Notes under the pieces: model-generated
Seen by the model: only the letters and a program-made list of their open reading frames with translations
Told to the model about the DNA's origin: nothing
The model's database searches: none
Shown: piece by piece, positions 1 to 10,960 of the stretch
Layout: each line of letters starts with the position of its first letter
Position numbering within the stretch: position 1 is the first letter of the stretch
Made by a program: the position numbers and the translations under genes
DNA from: Eucalyptus grandis
Taxonomy: Eukaryota; Streptophyta; Magnoliopsida; Myrtales; Myrtaceae
NCBI RefSeq assembly: GCF_016545825.1
Contig: NC_052622.1
Span: 10,421,001 to 10,485,000 of the forward strand
DNA: 64,000 bases
Direction: 5' to 3'

Positions 1-994
1 AAGAACAAGACGTTCGTGTCTTATTCGACGAACTTCAGCAGAAAGCGAGAGAAGAAGAAGAACAGAGAGAGAAGGAGAAAGAAGTTGAGGAAGAAAAAGA
101 AGAAGTAAAAGATCGATCTGCGATAACTGGAGAGAAGGGAAATCAAGAGATTGATCATCACTCTTCCCCTTTCGATGTCCTAGAGACAGGGGAGTTAGCG
201 AGCAAGAGAGGTCTCCACCTCATGCCGCTGAAGATCAAAGAAAATCTCCGAGAAGACCCGAAGAAGCTCGGTCTCTCAATTGCCCGAAGAAGATGATACG
301 ACAATTCCAAATCTGCAAGACCGTTCGAAGCGCCATCGTGCACACACACCATCCGAGAAAGCCAATGCCGCACACGACGGATGATTCGTAGATCTTCGTA
401 GTATCATGAATATTCTTCGGAAATGCGTAACTGATATATATTCTGGATTGTGAAATCCAAGTCTTGAAGCATGCTGGACAAGCATCTTCAGTCTCTCTGG
501 AAGAAAAATACAAAGACCTCTCTCTACAACTTCAAGCCAATGCCAAGAGAGAAGAGGTAGCTCATCTGCGAGAAGATCTGAAGAAGCTCGAAGGAGTAGT
601 CCATCATTGGGGATTTCCGGATCGTGCGCATTCCCAAGCGTACATGACTCCTTTCTCACCCTCTTTTTAATGATGACAAAAAGGGGAGAACCAATTTGAA
701 CAAACATTATTTATTTGACTTTTTGTGGTTATGTTTATTTTTGAGTATGACTTGAGAACTTGAACTTGAGTGTTAGACTGAATTGGTTGTGGATTTTGAT
801 GCTTGACTGGTTGCATTTATATCAAGTATTGTTACATGGTATTACTCATGAAAGACTAACCAATTTGCTGTGGGATGCAGAGTCTGGTTGTTTATTAATC
901 TTTATGAGTTAGCCATATTGCTTGAGAAATGTTTTTGCAGGTCAAAGTTGTTCAAATCTTCAAGAAAGTTTTGTCACCATCAAAAAGGGGAGAT
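1..994 (+). mobile_element. 3' internal end of a Sirevirus-like Ty1/copia element
   Basis: This is the tail of an LTR retrotransposon that enters from beyond the left edge; its 5' LTR, gag and pol are outside the window. It holds charged, Glu/Lys-rich coding remnants (3-670), then about 300 bases without coding, then a polypurine tract directly against the LTR at 995. Two near-identical polypurine tracts (about 678-690 and 982-994, both AAAAAGGGGAGA-like) are present. Repeated polypurine tracts and an extra ORF after pol are known features of the Sirevirus lineage, so I place it there; no pol sequence is visible to confirm it. Confidence 0.75.
3..670 (+). pseudogene. Remnant of the extra (env-like/coiled-coil) ORF downstream of pol
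   Basis: Two open pieces in different frames: 3-296, which runs in from the left edge, and 464-670. The first is very rich in Glu, Lys and Arg (runs such as REEEEQREKEKEVEEEKEE) and the second continues in heptad-like charged sequence (EEKYKDLSLQLQ, HLREDLKKLEG). Both look like coiled coil. Between them lie stop codons, so the ORF is broken. Sireviruses carry a poorly understood ORF of this kind after pol; the assignment rests on position and composition only. Confidence 0.45.
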
Positions 995-1915
995 TGTTGG
1001 AGAAATCTTTCCAGAATATTTTGAAGCCGACAAAACATTTCTATCGATCTAAGTCCGGATATCGATAGTTAAAGTCTCAAGATTTTATAGTCTCAAGACT
1101 CTGTTATCTCAAGACTCAAGACTCAAGACTCAAGACTCAAGACTCAAAGTTATTCTCACCGACGTCTTTCTAATCCAAAGTGTTGAAGGAAATCCAAAGT
1201 CGAGGTTTATGATTGAGGATTTGATCCTATCCTCTCGGGATAGATTCTTTGGTTGGATAATCATTTGGATTCTTTATATCTTATCTAAGAACGATTGAAG
1301 ATCCGATGGTCGACGAAATAATCTTGGATTATTCTATTCTTGGAAACCGAGATCCCGATTGTATGGGCGAACAGATTGATGGGCTATCATCGATTCCTTA
1401 TATAGCTCGGATGATCTTCTTGATTGATTCCGTCCAACGGGTAGATTGGAGGAATTCCTTTGGTAAGTGCCAACGGCTATGATGGCATGAAGGAGTATAA
1501 AAGGAAGACGTTCTAGTTGTTTTAAGTGTGTGATCGATAGAAAAATTCCAGAATCAAGATCCTTTGATTGTTAGTTGAGACGAGCGAAATTGTATACGAG
1601 AGTGTTTATACTTGGTGACGCCTTGAGCAAGTGTGGTAGATCATCTACACCTAGAAATCAAGGAAGATCAACACCGTAACATCTCTTTGATCATAGTGGA
1701 ATCAGCCAATCGGGCTGTCGGTGCGAAGAGTGGACGTAGGCTTGAATCAAGCCGAACCACTATAAACCGAGTGTTCAATTCTCTCTTTCCCTTACTCGGT
1801 CTTGCGATTGAATTTTCAACTGCAAAGTCTCTAATTGTTTAAATATCGTGCAAACATCGAGAAATTTTTTTGTATACCTATTCACCCCCTCTAGGTACTC
1901 GTACTAGCTATCTCA
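995..1915 (+). repeat. 3' LTR of the Sirevirus-like element (921 bp)
   Basis: It begins TGTTGGAGAAATC directly after the polypurine tract and ends with the CACCCCCTCTAGGTAC block followed by CTAGCTATCTCA, giving TG...CA ends. The same LTR family appears on the minus strand at 35389-36281 and 49961-50937, which confirms both boundaries. Inside is a perfect 7-bp tandem repeat (CTCAAGA, five copies, 1108-1142). The 64- and 69-codon ORFs inside are LTR sequence, not genes. The right flank CTGTC (1916-1920) should be one half of the target duplication; the other half lies outside the window. Confidence 0.9.
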
Positions 1916-4900
1916 CTGTCCCAGACTGATACAGCTCAGTCGCCGTCCTTATCTCCCCAACAGCATCCCGCAGTGAATTTAGAGTCGTACGGTTCAACGA
2001 AGGCGAGGATTCAACATCCCCTCGCCCATTGACTATCCCCAGAAATTCAAGTGATCTCGTATTGTCCATTGATAGACTTGGAAAACCTCTTAGATTGCTG
2101 ATCGAGTCTGGCAAATGACGAGCACTCTGACCCTGCATAGGCAAATCCCTGATCAGATGTATTCTTATCCCAAAACTGTTCATCTGTAGTGTCCGATGTT
2201 CGAGGTTATAAATAAAACGAGGCAGGTTCCCAATAGTTGTCCCAGATAGATCCAACTCAATCAACGACTTCAACTCCCCGATTGCATCCGACAGTGAATT
2301 TAGATAAGTACAATTCACCATACACAAGTGCTTAAGATCCACCAGCCCTTTAATTGTTTCTGGAAGTTCAACTAATCCCGTATCCTCCATTACTAGCCTT
2401 GACAAACCTCTTATATTACCTATCGAGTCTGGCAAATAACGAACCCTATGACCCTGGATCAAGATGAGCTCTTTCAGATCAGTTAGACAACCAATTTCCT
2501 TGGGCAACTCTTTAAGATGTGGACACCATTTGATTTTCAAATATTTCAATCGCTGTAGTTCACCAATTGAGGGATCGATTTCAGCCAACATCTGGAAATC
2601 TTTTAGAACCAATCTCTCTAAACTCATAAATTCGGAGAAGCGAGGAGTTTTGATCAAGGACATAGATCCCGCAATTTTCAAAACTTTTAATTCACTTGCC
2701 ACCTGCAAAACAGAAACCATCTCAATACTCTTAGGACTCTATACGCATTGCAAAATACATGCATCTCATCATATATTAAGACAATTTTTTTGGAAGAGTA
2801 AAAAAATCGGGTGAAATTGTACCATGATTTCGACCCATCCACTCCATTTTTCAGTGGTGATATTGCCGGAAAGGTTGAGAACAACTAGGTGATTTAGCAC
2901 AAAGTTGTTTGCTAGAAGTTGTGAAGGACAATTTCGCCAACAAAGCCATCTTAGCTGTGGTAAAATATCCTCACAAATGCCAGCAAAGTTCCCTCCATAC
3001 AATTTGAGAAACCTTGCATTCTTGAGATTCGTAAAATCTTCGCATGTGAAATTGTGTCTTGATCTCCTTGGTGCGAGTGCTACCATATTTTTTGCTCCCT
3101 GATGAAAAATATAATATTAAACTGTCTTTTGAGCTAAGCAATGAATTTACGTCACTTATCATTAAATATAATATTGATTCATATGAAATTCAATATATCT
3201 TTACTATTTAAAATTGTGTATACTAGATGACTGCATTTATGCTTTCATATAAACACTTTGGTATAAAAGAACAATTTTCAAGTATAGTTTGAGGTGTAAA
3301 GGATAATGTATTCAATATTTGAGGTGTCATGTCTTCACTCAATCTATAATTCAAGGTAACTCAATAGAGAGTTAAAGTATCACTAAATTTGAATCAGACT
3401 TTTGAAGCAAGAATTCTCTTGGCTATACTAGATATTACTAATATGATCTTTTCAAAACATACTCGTTTATAGTACTATCGAGACCCAACAATTTCATATA
3501 ACTTAAAGATTTTTTTTTTTTTTTTGCTTTTTGAATGTGCATTATCTAGATAGAACAAGATATATTTGCTACTTTATATTAAAAAACCTCATCGTACACC
3601 AATCAGAAAAAAAAATGTATAGGTAAAAGATGGATAGGTTTGATTAGGAAATGGAAAAGTTCAAATGGTCTTTTAAATCCGTTGTTTTTATCTTGTTTAT
3701 ATATATACATTTGGAAATGGGTGCACTATTTATTGGTGAAAAAAAAAAGAGAAAATTAGCAAATTTCTTTAACGAAAAACATAATTAATTCGCAAGTTTT
3801 TCTATTACGGGCTTCTTAGCTTGTAATAGATGAAGAAGGCAATATGCAAGAGAGATGAACTATAAGACTTGTAGTGGTGTAGAAAAGAAAAAAATGGTGT
3901 TGTTTGTAGTTACCTTTTTCGCTTGGGACATCTTGAGAAACCACGATCTACTTCGATCTCCAGGATTTCTGATATTCTCTTGGCGAACAATGTCTCTCCC
4001 AAGATCTCTTAACTGATTATGCATCCATATTCTATCTTGATTAATCTTGATCAAGGACTTATGGATAAGAACTTCAATCTCAACTTCTGGGTAAAAAGAA
4101 CAAGCTTCCCACATATGCATTGCATTATTTTTTTTCTTATTGACAAAGAAACATGCAATGTCCAGAAAAATTTGTTGCCCCTCACATCCAAGTGCATCAT
4201 AGCTAAGCTTTAACCTCTGTTGGACCTTTTCGTGGGGCACTTCCTTCAACTTCATCAATGTGGTTGTCCACTTTGCTCTACTTATGGTACGAAGACGTGA
4301 ACCTATTACTTCAAGAGCCAGTGGAAGCCCTCCGGTGAGTTCAACAACTTCTCTTGAAAGATCATAAAGCTCACAAGGAGCTGAATCTGTGTGGAAAGCA
4401 TGCTTGTTGAAAAGTAAAAGAGCATGATCAAAATGCATTTCCATCATTTCATACAAAAAAATTTGTCTAGATTGTGGTAAGATATTTTCTTCCAATCCAT
4501 CCACATTGGTCATAAGAAAATCTCTAGTTGTAATGATGATCCTACTCCCTGGATCATATGAATAAGAATTCATCACTTCATTCAAAAATTGATCTTTCTT
4601 ATCCATGTCATCCAAAACAAGTAAGACGCGCTTGTTTGGTAATATTTCCTTGATCGTACTATTTCCTTCCTTACAATCAATGGTTTCACGAAGCGAGAAA
4701 CCAAAAAGATCCGCTACTAATTTTCGTTGCATTTTTACAATGCCACAGCATGAAGATGACTCATTGATGTTCGAAAGGAAGGAGTGACCTTCAAATTGAG
4801 AAGAGATTTGGCTGAACACTGTCTCAGCAAGAGCTGTCTTTCTGATGCCACCTATCCCATGGATAATGACAAATCGTACGCCACTAGTATCACAACTTAA

Positions 4901-5907
4901 CAATTTCTTTATGGCTTCTACATGATCATCAATCCTAACTAGATCAGTGGGCAAATATCTTTGCCTTATTGTGATCTTCTGCAAGACCTTTTCAGTGATG
5001 TCTGCAATGACCTTGCCATGCCTACCACATTCATGAAATCATTGCAAGATTGTATAAGCAAATAGAATTTAAGATAGAAACATTTGATAACCAGCATGCC
5101 ATTATGTATTTTTCAAGTGGTGTTTGCCATAAATGTTCACGAATCGCTTGCTTCACGTGTATTGAATAAGGCTTTTCTTACAAGGGTGGTGGGTATTGCC
5201 CTGAAAGAGTTTATCTAATTAGTTTGAATAAGAGATATGTTGAAACAGAGCCAAACACATGAGGCACCCTTTGGGCCTTTAGGAGTTTCATCAGTTTGTA
5301 GATAGTCTTAGCCTGGGCGTAGTAAATGACGTATACAAACATGCGTGCTTGTGTTCGCTATTCTTCTAATACAAGATCTAACGATAACCCAATAGACATG
5401 TAAACAGATAAATAAAAGAAGATCATGTGGATACCTTTGACCTTTCAAACACCATCCCTTGATTCCAGCCACCTTTGTCAAAGCGTCCTTCCAAGGCTTC
5501 ACTTCAGTGCAGCCAAGTTCCTCCTCATGCTTGTTTAGGGCGCTATTGTACAGCTCTGTTTCAAGCTTAACATCCAAGGGTTCCACATCGTAAAAGACGG
5601 GTAGTATATCTTTCCTCGTGGATCGGCAAGAGCACTCCAACATGCATGTCAGCTCTCGAAGGCACCATCGACTCGAAGTGTAGCCTCGGGAAAAAATAGG
5701 AATGTATATTTGAGAGCATTCTACTGCTCCCAAGATCTCTGAGATATTTTTGCCCGGGCTTAACATTTCCTCGTCCCTAAAAATGCGGATTCCTTTGTGG
5801 TTCATGAATTCATAAAATGTGTCGCGAGTGTCCGATCCCCGAAAGTTCAGGAACACATCGAAGTGGCCACCTTTTGCAATCCCTGAGTTGGCCCTTTCAT
5901 CCCCCAT
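1916..5907 (-). pseudogene. TNL-A: TIR-NB-LRR resistance gene, interrupted by a retrotransposon
   Basis: Intracellular immune receptor of the L6/RPV1-like TNL class. Exons: TIR 5435-5907, NB-ARC 3914-5021, leading LRR exon 2823-3098 (92 codons), main LRR exon 1916-2702. Splice phases match TNL-B exactly. The TIR has FLNFRGSDTRDTF and SSRWCLREL but lacks four residues of the first helix that TNL-B and TNL-C share. The P-loop reads GIGGIRKTALA, with Arg (4841-4843) for the conserved Gly. Kinase-2 (LLVLDDMD), the RNBS-B motif IIITTRD and GLPLA are present; MHD is MHN. The LRR exon is open to 1916, where the element's LTR begins, so the C-terminus is lost. Its introns and upstream DNA are closest to those of TNL-C. 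Treat it as a pseudogene; a truncated TIR-NB product is possible. Confidence 0.88.
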
Positions 5908-6698
5908 CTGATGACACAGAGTGATTTTGCCGATGACTTCTACTTATGGTCCTTGAGGAGATTTCTACAGCAAGAGGGACTTGCCGCGTTAGGCCACTCA
6001 TCGAAGTATCACGTAATCAATATTATAGATTATGCTTTTTAATCTATGGCTAATAATGTCTTGTTGGTTGAGTGGGTTTTTGTGCCCACTTTAGGAGGGA
6101 GGTCATGGGTTGCATCTCCTTATTTATTTATTGATTTTTTTAAATAAAATGTATAAGACCAGTTCTAAATTGATTCGCTTTGATCTTCATTTGAATTGGT
6201 CTGGTCGCTCACTCTACTACATTTATGTGGAAAAAAGTCCTAGATATCCAACGAATTGGTACACGATGTACACTACCCTTTTGCACGATGGACTTGGATA
6301 AAAATTCAAATTTACTGGACCCTCCCATTAGATAAGCTTTTATTTTTTCCTATGACAGTTTGGATTAACAATTTAACATTGAAAGCCCCCAGTTAAGCGT
6401 GCTTGTTGAGGCGAAAGCGCAAAGCTATGTCTTGGTAAAAGTCCTTGCTAAATAAAATCATAAGGTGCGATTAAATTTGATTGAAAGAAGATTTTTTTTT
6501 TTTTTTGGTAAGGTGATCAAAAGAAGAATTAATATCATGAAAAGTTATAAATTGATACATCCATGATAAATTACTTCAAATTAATTTTTTAACCACTAAA
6601 AACTTTAAAGTTATACGCCTATATGAAATGTATGAGATACTAAGAAGCACCTAGAGTGAGCTCGCTGCAGCTCCTCTGTTTGCAAAGCAATCGACAGA
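5908..6698. other. 5' flank of TNL-A
   Basis: The first 100 bases match the 5' flanks of TNL-B and TNL-C. From about 6340 the sequence matches 62784 onward beside TNL-C (both contain AAGCGTGCTTGTTGAGG), so flank and gene were duplicated together. No gene is evident. The 63-codon plus-strand ORF at 6110-6301 has no recognisable features. Confidence 0.6.
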
Positions 6699-7761
6699 GG
6701 GTGTGTTTGGAAAGACTTTTGGGGAAAGACTTTTGGGGAAAGTCTTTGGGAAAATGCAAAGGCCTTTGAGTTGAATGTGTTTTCCAAAATGCAAATTGTT
6801 TGGTAAATTGTAATTTAAAAGCTCTTTTTGAAGTACCTTTCAGCAAAATGGTGTTTGGGGGACAAATGACTTTTGTGAAAAAAATATCAAAAGAAAAATA
6901 AAAAAGTAAAAAAATGAAAACCAGCAAGGGCAGGCGGCATCCGGCGGCCGGCGGCGACCCTCGGCAACCTCCGGCGACCCCTGATCTGGGCCGGCGAGGT
7001 CGTGCGACGCCGTCGCGACCTCCGGCGACCTCGGATCTGGGCCGACGAGGTCGCACGACGCCGTCGCGATCTCGGATCTGGGCCGGCGAGGTCGCGCGAC
7101 GCCGTCGCGACCTCCGGCGACCCTGGATCTGGGCCGGCGAGGTCGCGCGACGCCGTTGCGACCTCCGGCGACCCGGATCGGGCCGGGGAGGTCGCGCGCG
7201 TCGCGCGACGCCGCCTCGACCTCCGAGAACCCCGATTGGCCGTCGGGAGGCTACGCAACCCTCGCCTGAGGTCGGGGGACCTCGGCGAGGGCCGCGCTGA
7301 GGTCGGGGACCTCGGCGACGGTCGCGTTTGGGTCGCGCGACCTCGGCGACGGCCGTGCCTCGGTTGCGCGACCTCGATCGGCCGTCGCCGAGGCTACGCA
7401 ACCCTCGCCCGAGGTCACGCGACCTCGGCGAGGGCCGCGCCCGGGTCGCGCGACCCGAGCAGCTGCCGCCGGAGCCACCCTCGACGGAGAAGATGAACAG
7501 TGCTCCTCACAAGGGAAAAAAACGGAAAAACAAAAAGTTTGTAAGGATAATTTTAGAAAAAAAAAATATGAACAATGACCTCAGCTTACCGAGAAAGCTG
7601 AAATGCCCAAGGCAGGGGTACCCCTGCCTTGGGCTTTCAGCCTTCAAAAGGCAAGTTTTGAGCTAAAGATATTTGCAAATTTTTTTGCCAAACACCCATT
7701 TTTAGCCCAAAGGGCTTTGGAAGCCTAAAGTCGCTTGGAAAAGTCGAATCCAAACGCAGCC
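6699..7761. mobile_element. GC-rich non-autonomous DNA transposon (PIF/hAT-like ends)
   Basis: 1063 bp with imperfect terminal inverted repeats: GGGTGTGTTTGG at 6699-6710 and CCAAACGCAGCC at 7750-7761. Both are flanked by AGA (6696-6698, 7762-7764), a 3-bp target duplication as in PIF/Harbinger elements. The core (about 6938-7490) is very GC-rich and made of imperfect repeats of roughly 48 bp around GATCTGGGCCGGCGAGGTCG. All long ORFs here (up to 253 codons, both strands, Arg/Pro-rich) are translations of these repeats. A degraded relative of the right end lies at 62110-62245. Confidence 0.6.
6938..7490. repeat. GC-rich tandem repeat block
   Basis: At least four imperfect repeats of about 48 bp around CGCGACGCCGTCGCGACC (6960-7190), followed by a second repeat family around CGACCTCGGCGAGGGCCGCG. 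CpG content is far above the AT-rich surroundings. This looks like a captured or expanded sequence inside the 6699-7761 element. Confidence 0.7.
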
Positions 7762-8480
7762 AGACTCCCACAATTTCGCACATCGCACCGATGAAATGGA
7801 AATCACAGCCCACCAAAATCGAAACATGAGAGAGAGAGAGAGAGAGAGAGAGAGCACCTAAGAGTGGGCCGATTGATGGCAGACCGATATAGGCGACGTG
7901 GCAACCCGTGAGACCGAGAGAGAGGCTATATCTGGGAAGGCAGCGCCTCAGCAGACTATATATAGAGAGACAGAGAGGCCACATTTGAGAAAGTGAGTGA
8001 GAAATGAGAATGTGAGAAGCACGAAAGTGCTTAAGAGACTTGACTTAAATCAGATGTGGGCCTTCGACCAAAAAACAAAAAGAAATTAAATGTGGGCCAT
8101 CACTATATATACAAGCAAATCTTTCACTTAATCAAAAGTCTGAGAAAAATATACATTTGCTTAGTACAGAATCTTCCTTGAAAGCACCTATGTTACTCTC
8201 ACCTAAATATGCATTGCATTTCTGAAAATGAGAATAACGACCCATTTGACTGAATCTTAAAACACGCGGAATATATGGCAAAATAATGTATGGTGTCTAA
8301 CTCTATAGCTTGCAAAATGTTGATGTTATGTAAGGTAGTTGAACAACATAAACTTTAAAACTCTTGTCAATGAAACGAACACAACATGAATTGCAAACAA
8401 CAAATCCAAAAATACATCGCAGTTGGCTAAGCTTAATAGTGAGCTAAGGACTTGCACAAATTATTATCGGAACACTAAAG
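7762..8480. repeat. Duplicated TNL upstream region, paired with 63190-64000
   Basis: The order of matching blocks is the same in both copies: the GA repeat, GGCAGACCGA, AACCCGTGAGACCGAGAG, a TATA-like run, then GCAAATCTTTCACTTAATC and GCTTAATAGTGAG near the end. The GA run is at 7828-7854. This is the same segment that lies upstream of TNL-C, so TNL-A and TNL-C share an extended promoter region. No coding sequence is seen. Confidence 0.75.
7828..7965 (-). promoter_or_regulatory. Possible minus-strand promoter and CT-rich leader
   Basis: Read on the minus strand, a TATATATAG-type box (7955-7965) is followed about 100 bases later by a perfect CT dinucleotide run (7828-7854), typical of plant 5' leaders. 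The same pair occurs at 63305-63504. In the A copy the sequence just downstream is interrupted by the 6699-7761 element. Which transcript it serves is unknown; it may be the distal promoter of the TNL. Confidence 0.3.
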
Positions 8481-8655
8481 ATAGCTAGTTCACATTGGAT
8501 TTTTTGCATCTCCTATCTCTTTGTTTATCTTTGTATATGTTTGATAGAAGTATTTGCATCTAATATGATCAAACTGTTTCTACATGTACCAAAACTTTGA
8601 CTTAAATTATTTTGCTAAAAATTATCTTGCATTACTAACCTCAACAAAATTTTAA

Positions 8656-8935
8656 TATGATTTCGACTTTTCCGCTCCTTTCTTCCGTGGCAATATTGGC
8701 TGAAAGCCTGAGAATAACTAGGTGATTCAGCTAGTTGTTTGCTTCAAGTTTCAAAGGACAATTTCACTAGCAAAGCCATCTCAGCTCCGGTGAAATGTCC
8801 TCAAAGTTCCCAGCAAATTTCCCTTCATCCAAATCCAGTAACCTTGTGTTGATGAGATATCCAAAATCTTTGAATGTAAAATTGTTTTGATCTTTGTAAT
8901 GTGAGTGCTACAACATTTCCATGTTCGCTGATGGA
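8656..8935 (-). pseudogene. Relic of a TNL leading LRR exon
   Basis: A minus-strand match to the 92-codon exon that follows NB-ARC in the TNLs here. Readable pieces include NVVALTLQRS, FAGNFEDISPELRWLC and a remnant of the exon's end, but the frame is broken several times and the conserved Trp after RWLC is replaced by a stop. No TIR, NB-ARC or main LRR exon is next to it, so it is an orphan exon left by duplication and decay. Confidence 0.7.
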
Positions 8936-9769
8936 AAATACAGCAATATTGTGTCTCTTGACTTGAGGTATGAGATCAGATCCATTAATTATTGATTATA
9001 ACATTGATTCCTATGAAATTTGATATTTCTTTATTAGGATAAGTACATTAAAAGCCTTAAAACTTGTCACCAAAATTCAATTGAGTCCTAAAATTCTCAA
9101 AAAGTGCAATCAAGCTTTAAAACTCGTCAAATTGGTGCAAGCAATTTCTTATTGTTAAGTCCATCAAACTTAACTAATAGAAAATGCTTACCTAGTTAGC
9201 TTATTATTTTCTCTCTTCTGCGTGGCATCGATGTCACTAAAACACAAAACATAAGTCTAAAATAACGTCGTTCTAATCCAAATCTTATTTTTTTTAACCC
9301 AAATATCTATTAAATTAGATAAACATATAAAAGGCTAAATCTAATAAAAAAAAGAACACAAAAAAAATCACGCGAGAGCCGTGAAGCCCCACTCCCCCGG
9401 TCCCACTGTTGCCAAGTTGATGACCAACGTGGGTAGTCAGGACTCGATGGCAACCCTCCCGCAGGTGAGGCCCTAAGCCCTCACCTTTATAGAATTGTGT
9501 ATCACCTTCTACCCACCCTTTATTTATCACATTTTATATTTGATAGAAGTATATTGCACTTGATATTTCTGCATAAATCAAACTAATTTTGCATATATCA
9601 AGCTTAGCTTGACTTATCCCGCAGAAGTTGTTTATGATTTTATAAGTCAACCTATTCATCCATTCCATGTCACATTGTTGACTATTTTAATAAGTTGCTC
9701 ATTCTTATGAAATGTTATATTTTAAGAAGATAAAGATCTTCCATGACTAACAACATTGGTCCAGGTACT
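8936..9769. other. AT-rich intergenic DNA, part of a MITE
   Basis: No gene seen. About 9040-9270 contains the low-complexity wording (CAATTGAGTCCTAAAATTC, AAAACTCGTCAAATTGG) found at one end of Mutator-like MITEs elsewhere in the window; I could not place the other end. The 71-codon minus-strand ORF at 9315-9530 shows no features. Confidence 0.4.
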
Positions 9770-10000
9770 TTTTAAAGATCTATCAACAACAAGGTTCTTG
9801 ATTAGATTTATAAAGCTAGAGGCATGATTAAGATGCGTAGCAACTTCGCGATTTCTTTTCTCGTAAGGTCAATCATCGAATGCCATTTCAGCTCGTCATT
9901 ATTTAACTCTCCCTTTCTTTCCGAGTAAGGCGAGTCTTCCACGTAAGGTCACTCATCCGCGTGATCGAGCCATTTTGACAAAAGTCGTGGGAAAATGCTA
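9770..10000 (-). repeat. Orphan copy of the TNL 5'-flank module
   Basis: Contains AGAGGCATGATTAAGATG, GTAGCAACTTC and a CGTAAGGTCA block. These match the sequence just upstream of the TIR start in TNL-B (18110-18250) and TNL-C (61735-61830), but no TIR exon follows here. Further orphan copies are at about 11330-11600 and 24830-25060. Confidence 0.55.
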
Positions 10001-10199
10001 AGTAATCCCCACTACAACAGGCGGAATCTTCCAGCGGGTTGATTAAGCAAACATTCCGAACTTACTACTTCCGTTATCCACCTTGCTTCAGTTTTGTTGC
10101 TTTCCTTCTTTTTTTCTACGACTAGAACAAATGATTGACCGAATCCAGAGAGCATGTATGCAATCCCCACGTAATCTCGAACCACTTCGTCCCCAATAG

Positions 10200-10960
10200 G
10201 AAACTTTTCTTTCCACTGTCAAATCTCCTTCCAGTCACAAAAAGGAGGTTCGTATTCATAATTTAACTATCGCGTAGCGAACTAGAAGCAAGATTGGCTA
10301 AAGTTACACAATTTAATCCTCTTAATGTGCAACATCTCGAAGATAGTTTCTTAACCTTAAGGCAAGCTCTTCAATATCCGACTGACATTGGCTTCCATGC
10401 TTCTAAAAGTAAGGCATATGAAAGTTGTCCATAACATGAGCCTTGTCCTTCATACAACTATTCAGAAAAATGGCTTTTGACTTCCTTTACCATAATATTG
10501 TGCATGCAATTGCCTGAAAAATGTGAACCAATGTAATGGCTATCCACACTGGTTTTTTAAACACGCGTAGTAGAGATTCTTTGTGAATGAAAAATCGAGG
10601 AACCATATCTATAATTGTGTTACAAAAAGACGATATAAACTTTGCTTCGTACACGGTATACCAACTGCCAACCGAGAATTTAAATAGTTTGACAACACGA
10701 TAATATTTTATGATCCAATTGCTTGGTGATATTACAGTATGACAATATAGTAATATATTACCACAACAACCACCTAGCATTTTCTCATCTAGTGGGTAGC
10801 ATAGATAGACATAATTTTCAACTTGCCATCGTATACTGTCTTTCTTTCGGCATCGGGTCTTCCATTCCACGAAGGTCACTAATTGACTCTCTTCCTTCCG
10901 CCTAAGTCGAATCTCTTAATTGATATTAAATGAATAGCAAGCTCATTTAATGAGAGCACA
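10200..10960 (-). pseudogene. ATXR2-like SET gene relic, copy 1
   Basis: Matches the central part of the better-preserved copy at 33660-34440. The minus strand shows an acceptor and exon remnant AIACTILW (exon start about 10513), equivalent to the conserved AI-YTILRY exon of ATXR2, and a decayed remnant of the exon ending IKEL-FK near 10350-10390. The rest is intron. The 130-codon ORF at 10487-10879 runs through intron and is not a protein. Confidence 0.6.

Noticed and set aside
5015..5050. Apparent loss of the NB-ARC exon acceptor (AG to TG) in TNL-A and TNL-C compared with GCAAAG in TNL-B
   Set aside because: A different acceptor slightly downstream (GGCAG or GGTAG before G) is present in all three genes and gives the same phase, so the acceptor is intact.
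6640..7496. Long Arg/Pro-rich ORFs on both strands (up to 253 codons)
   Set aside because: They are open only because the DNA is GC-rich and repetitive; frames overlap on both strands and no domain is visible.
10487..10879. 130-codon minus-strand ORF
   Set aside because: It runs from an ATXR2-like exon remnant through intron sequence; only the first few codons match the gene.
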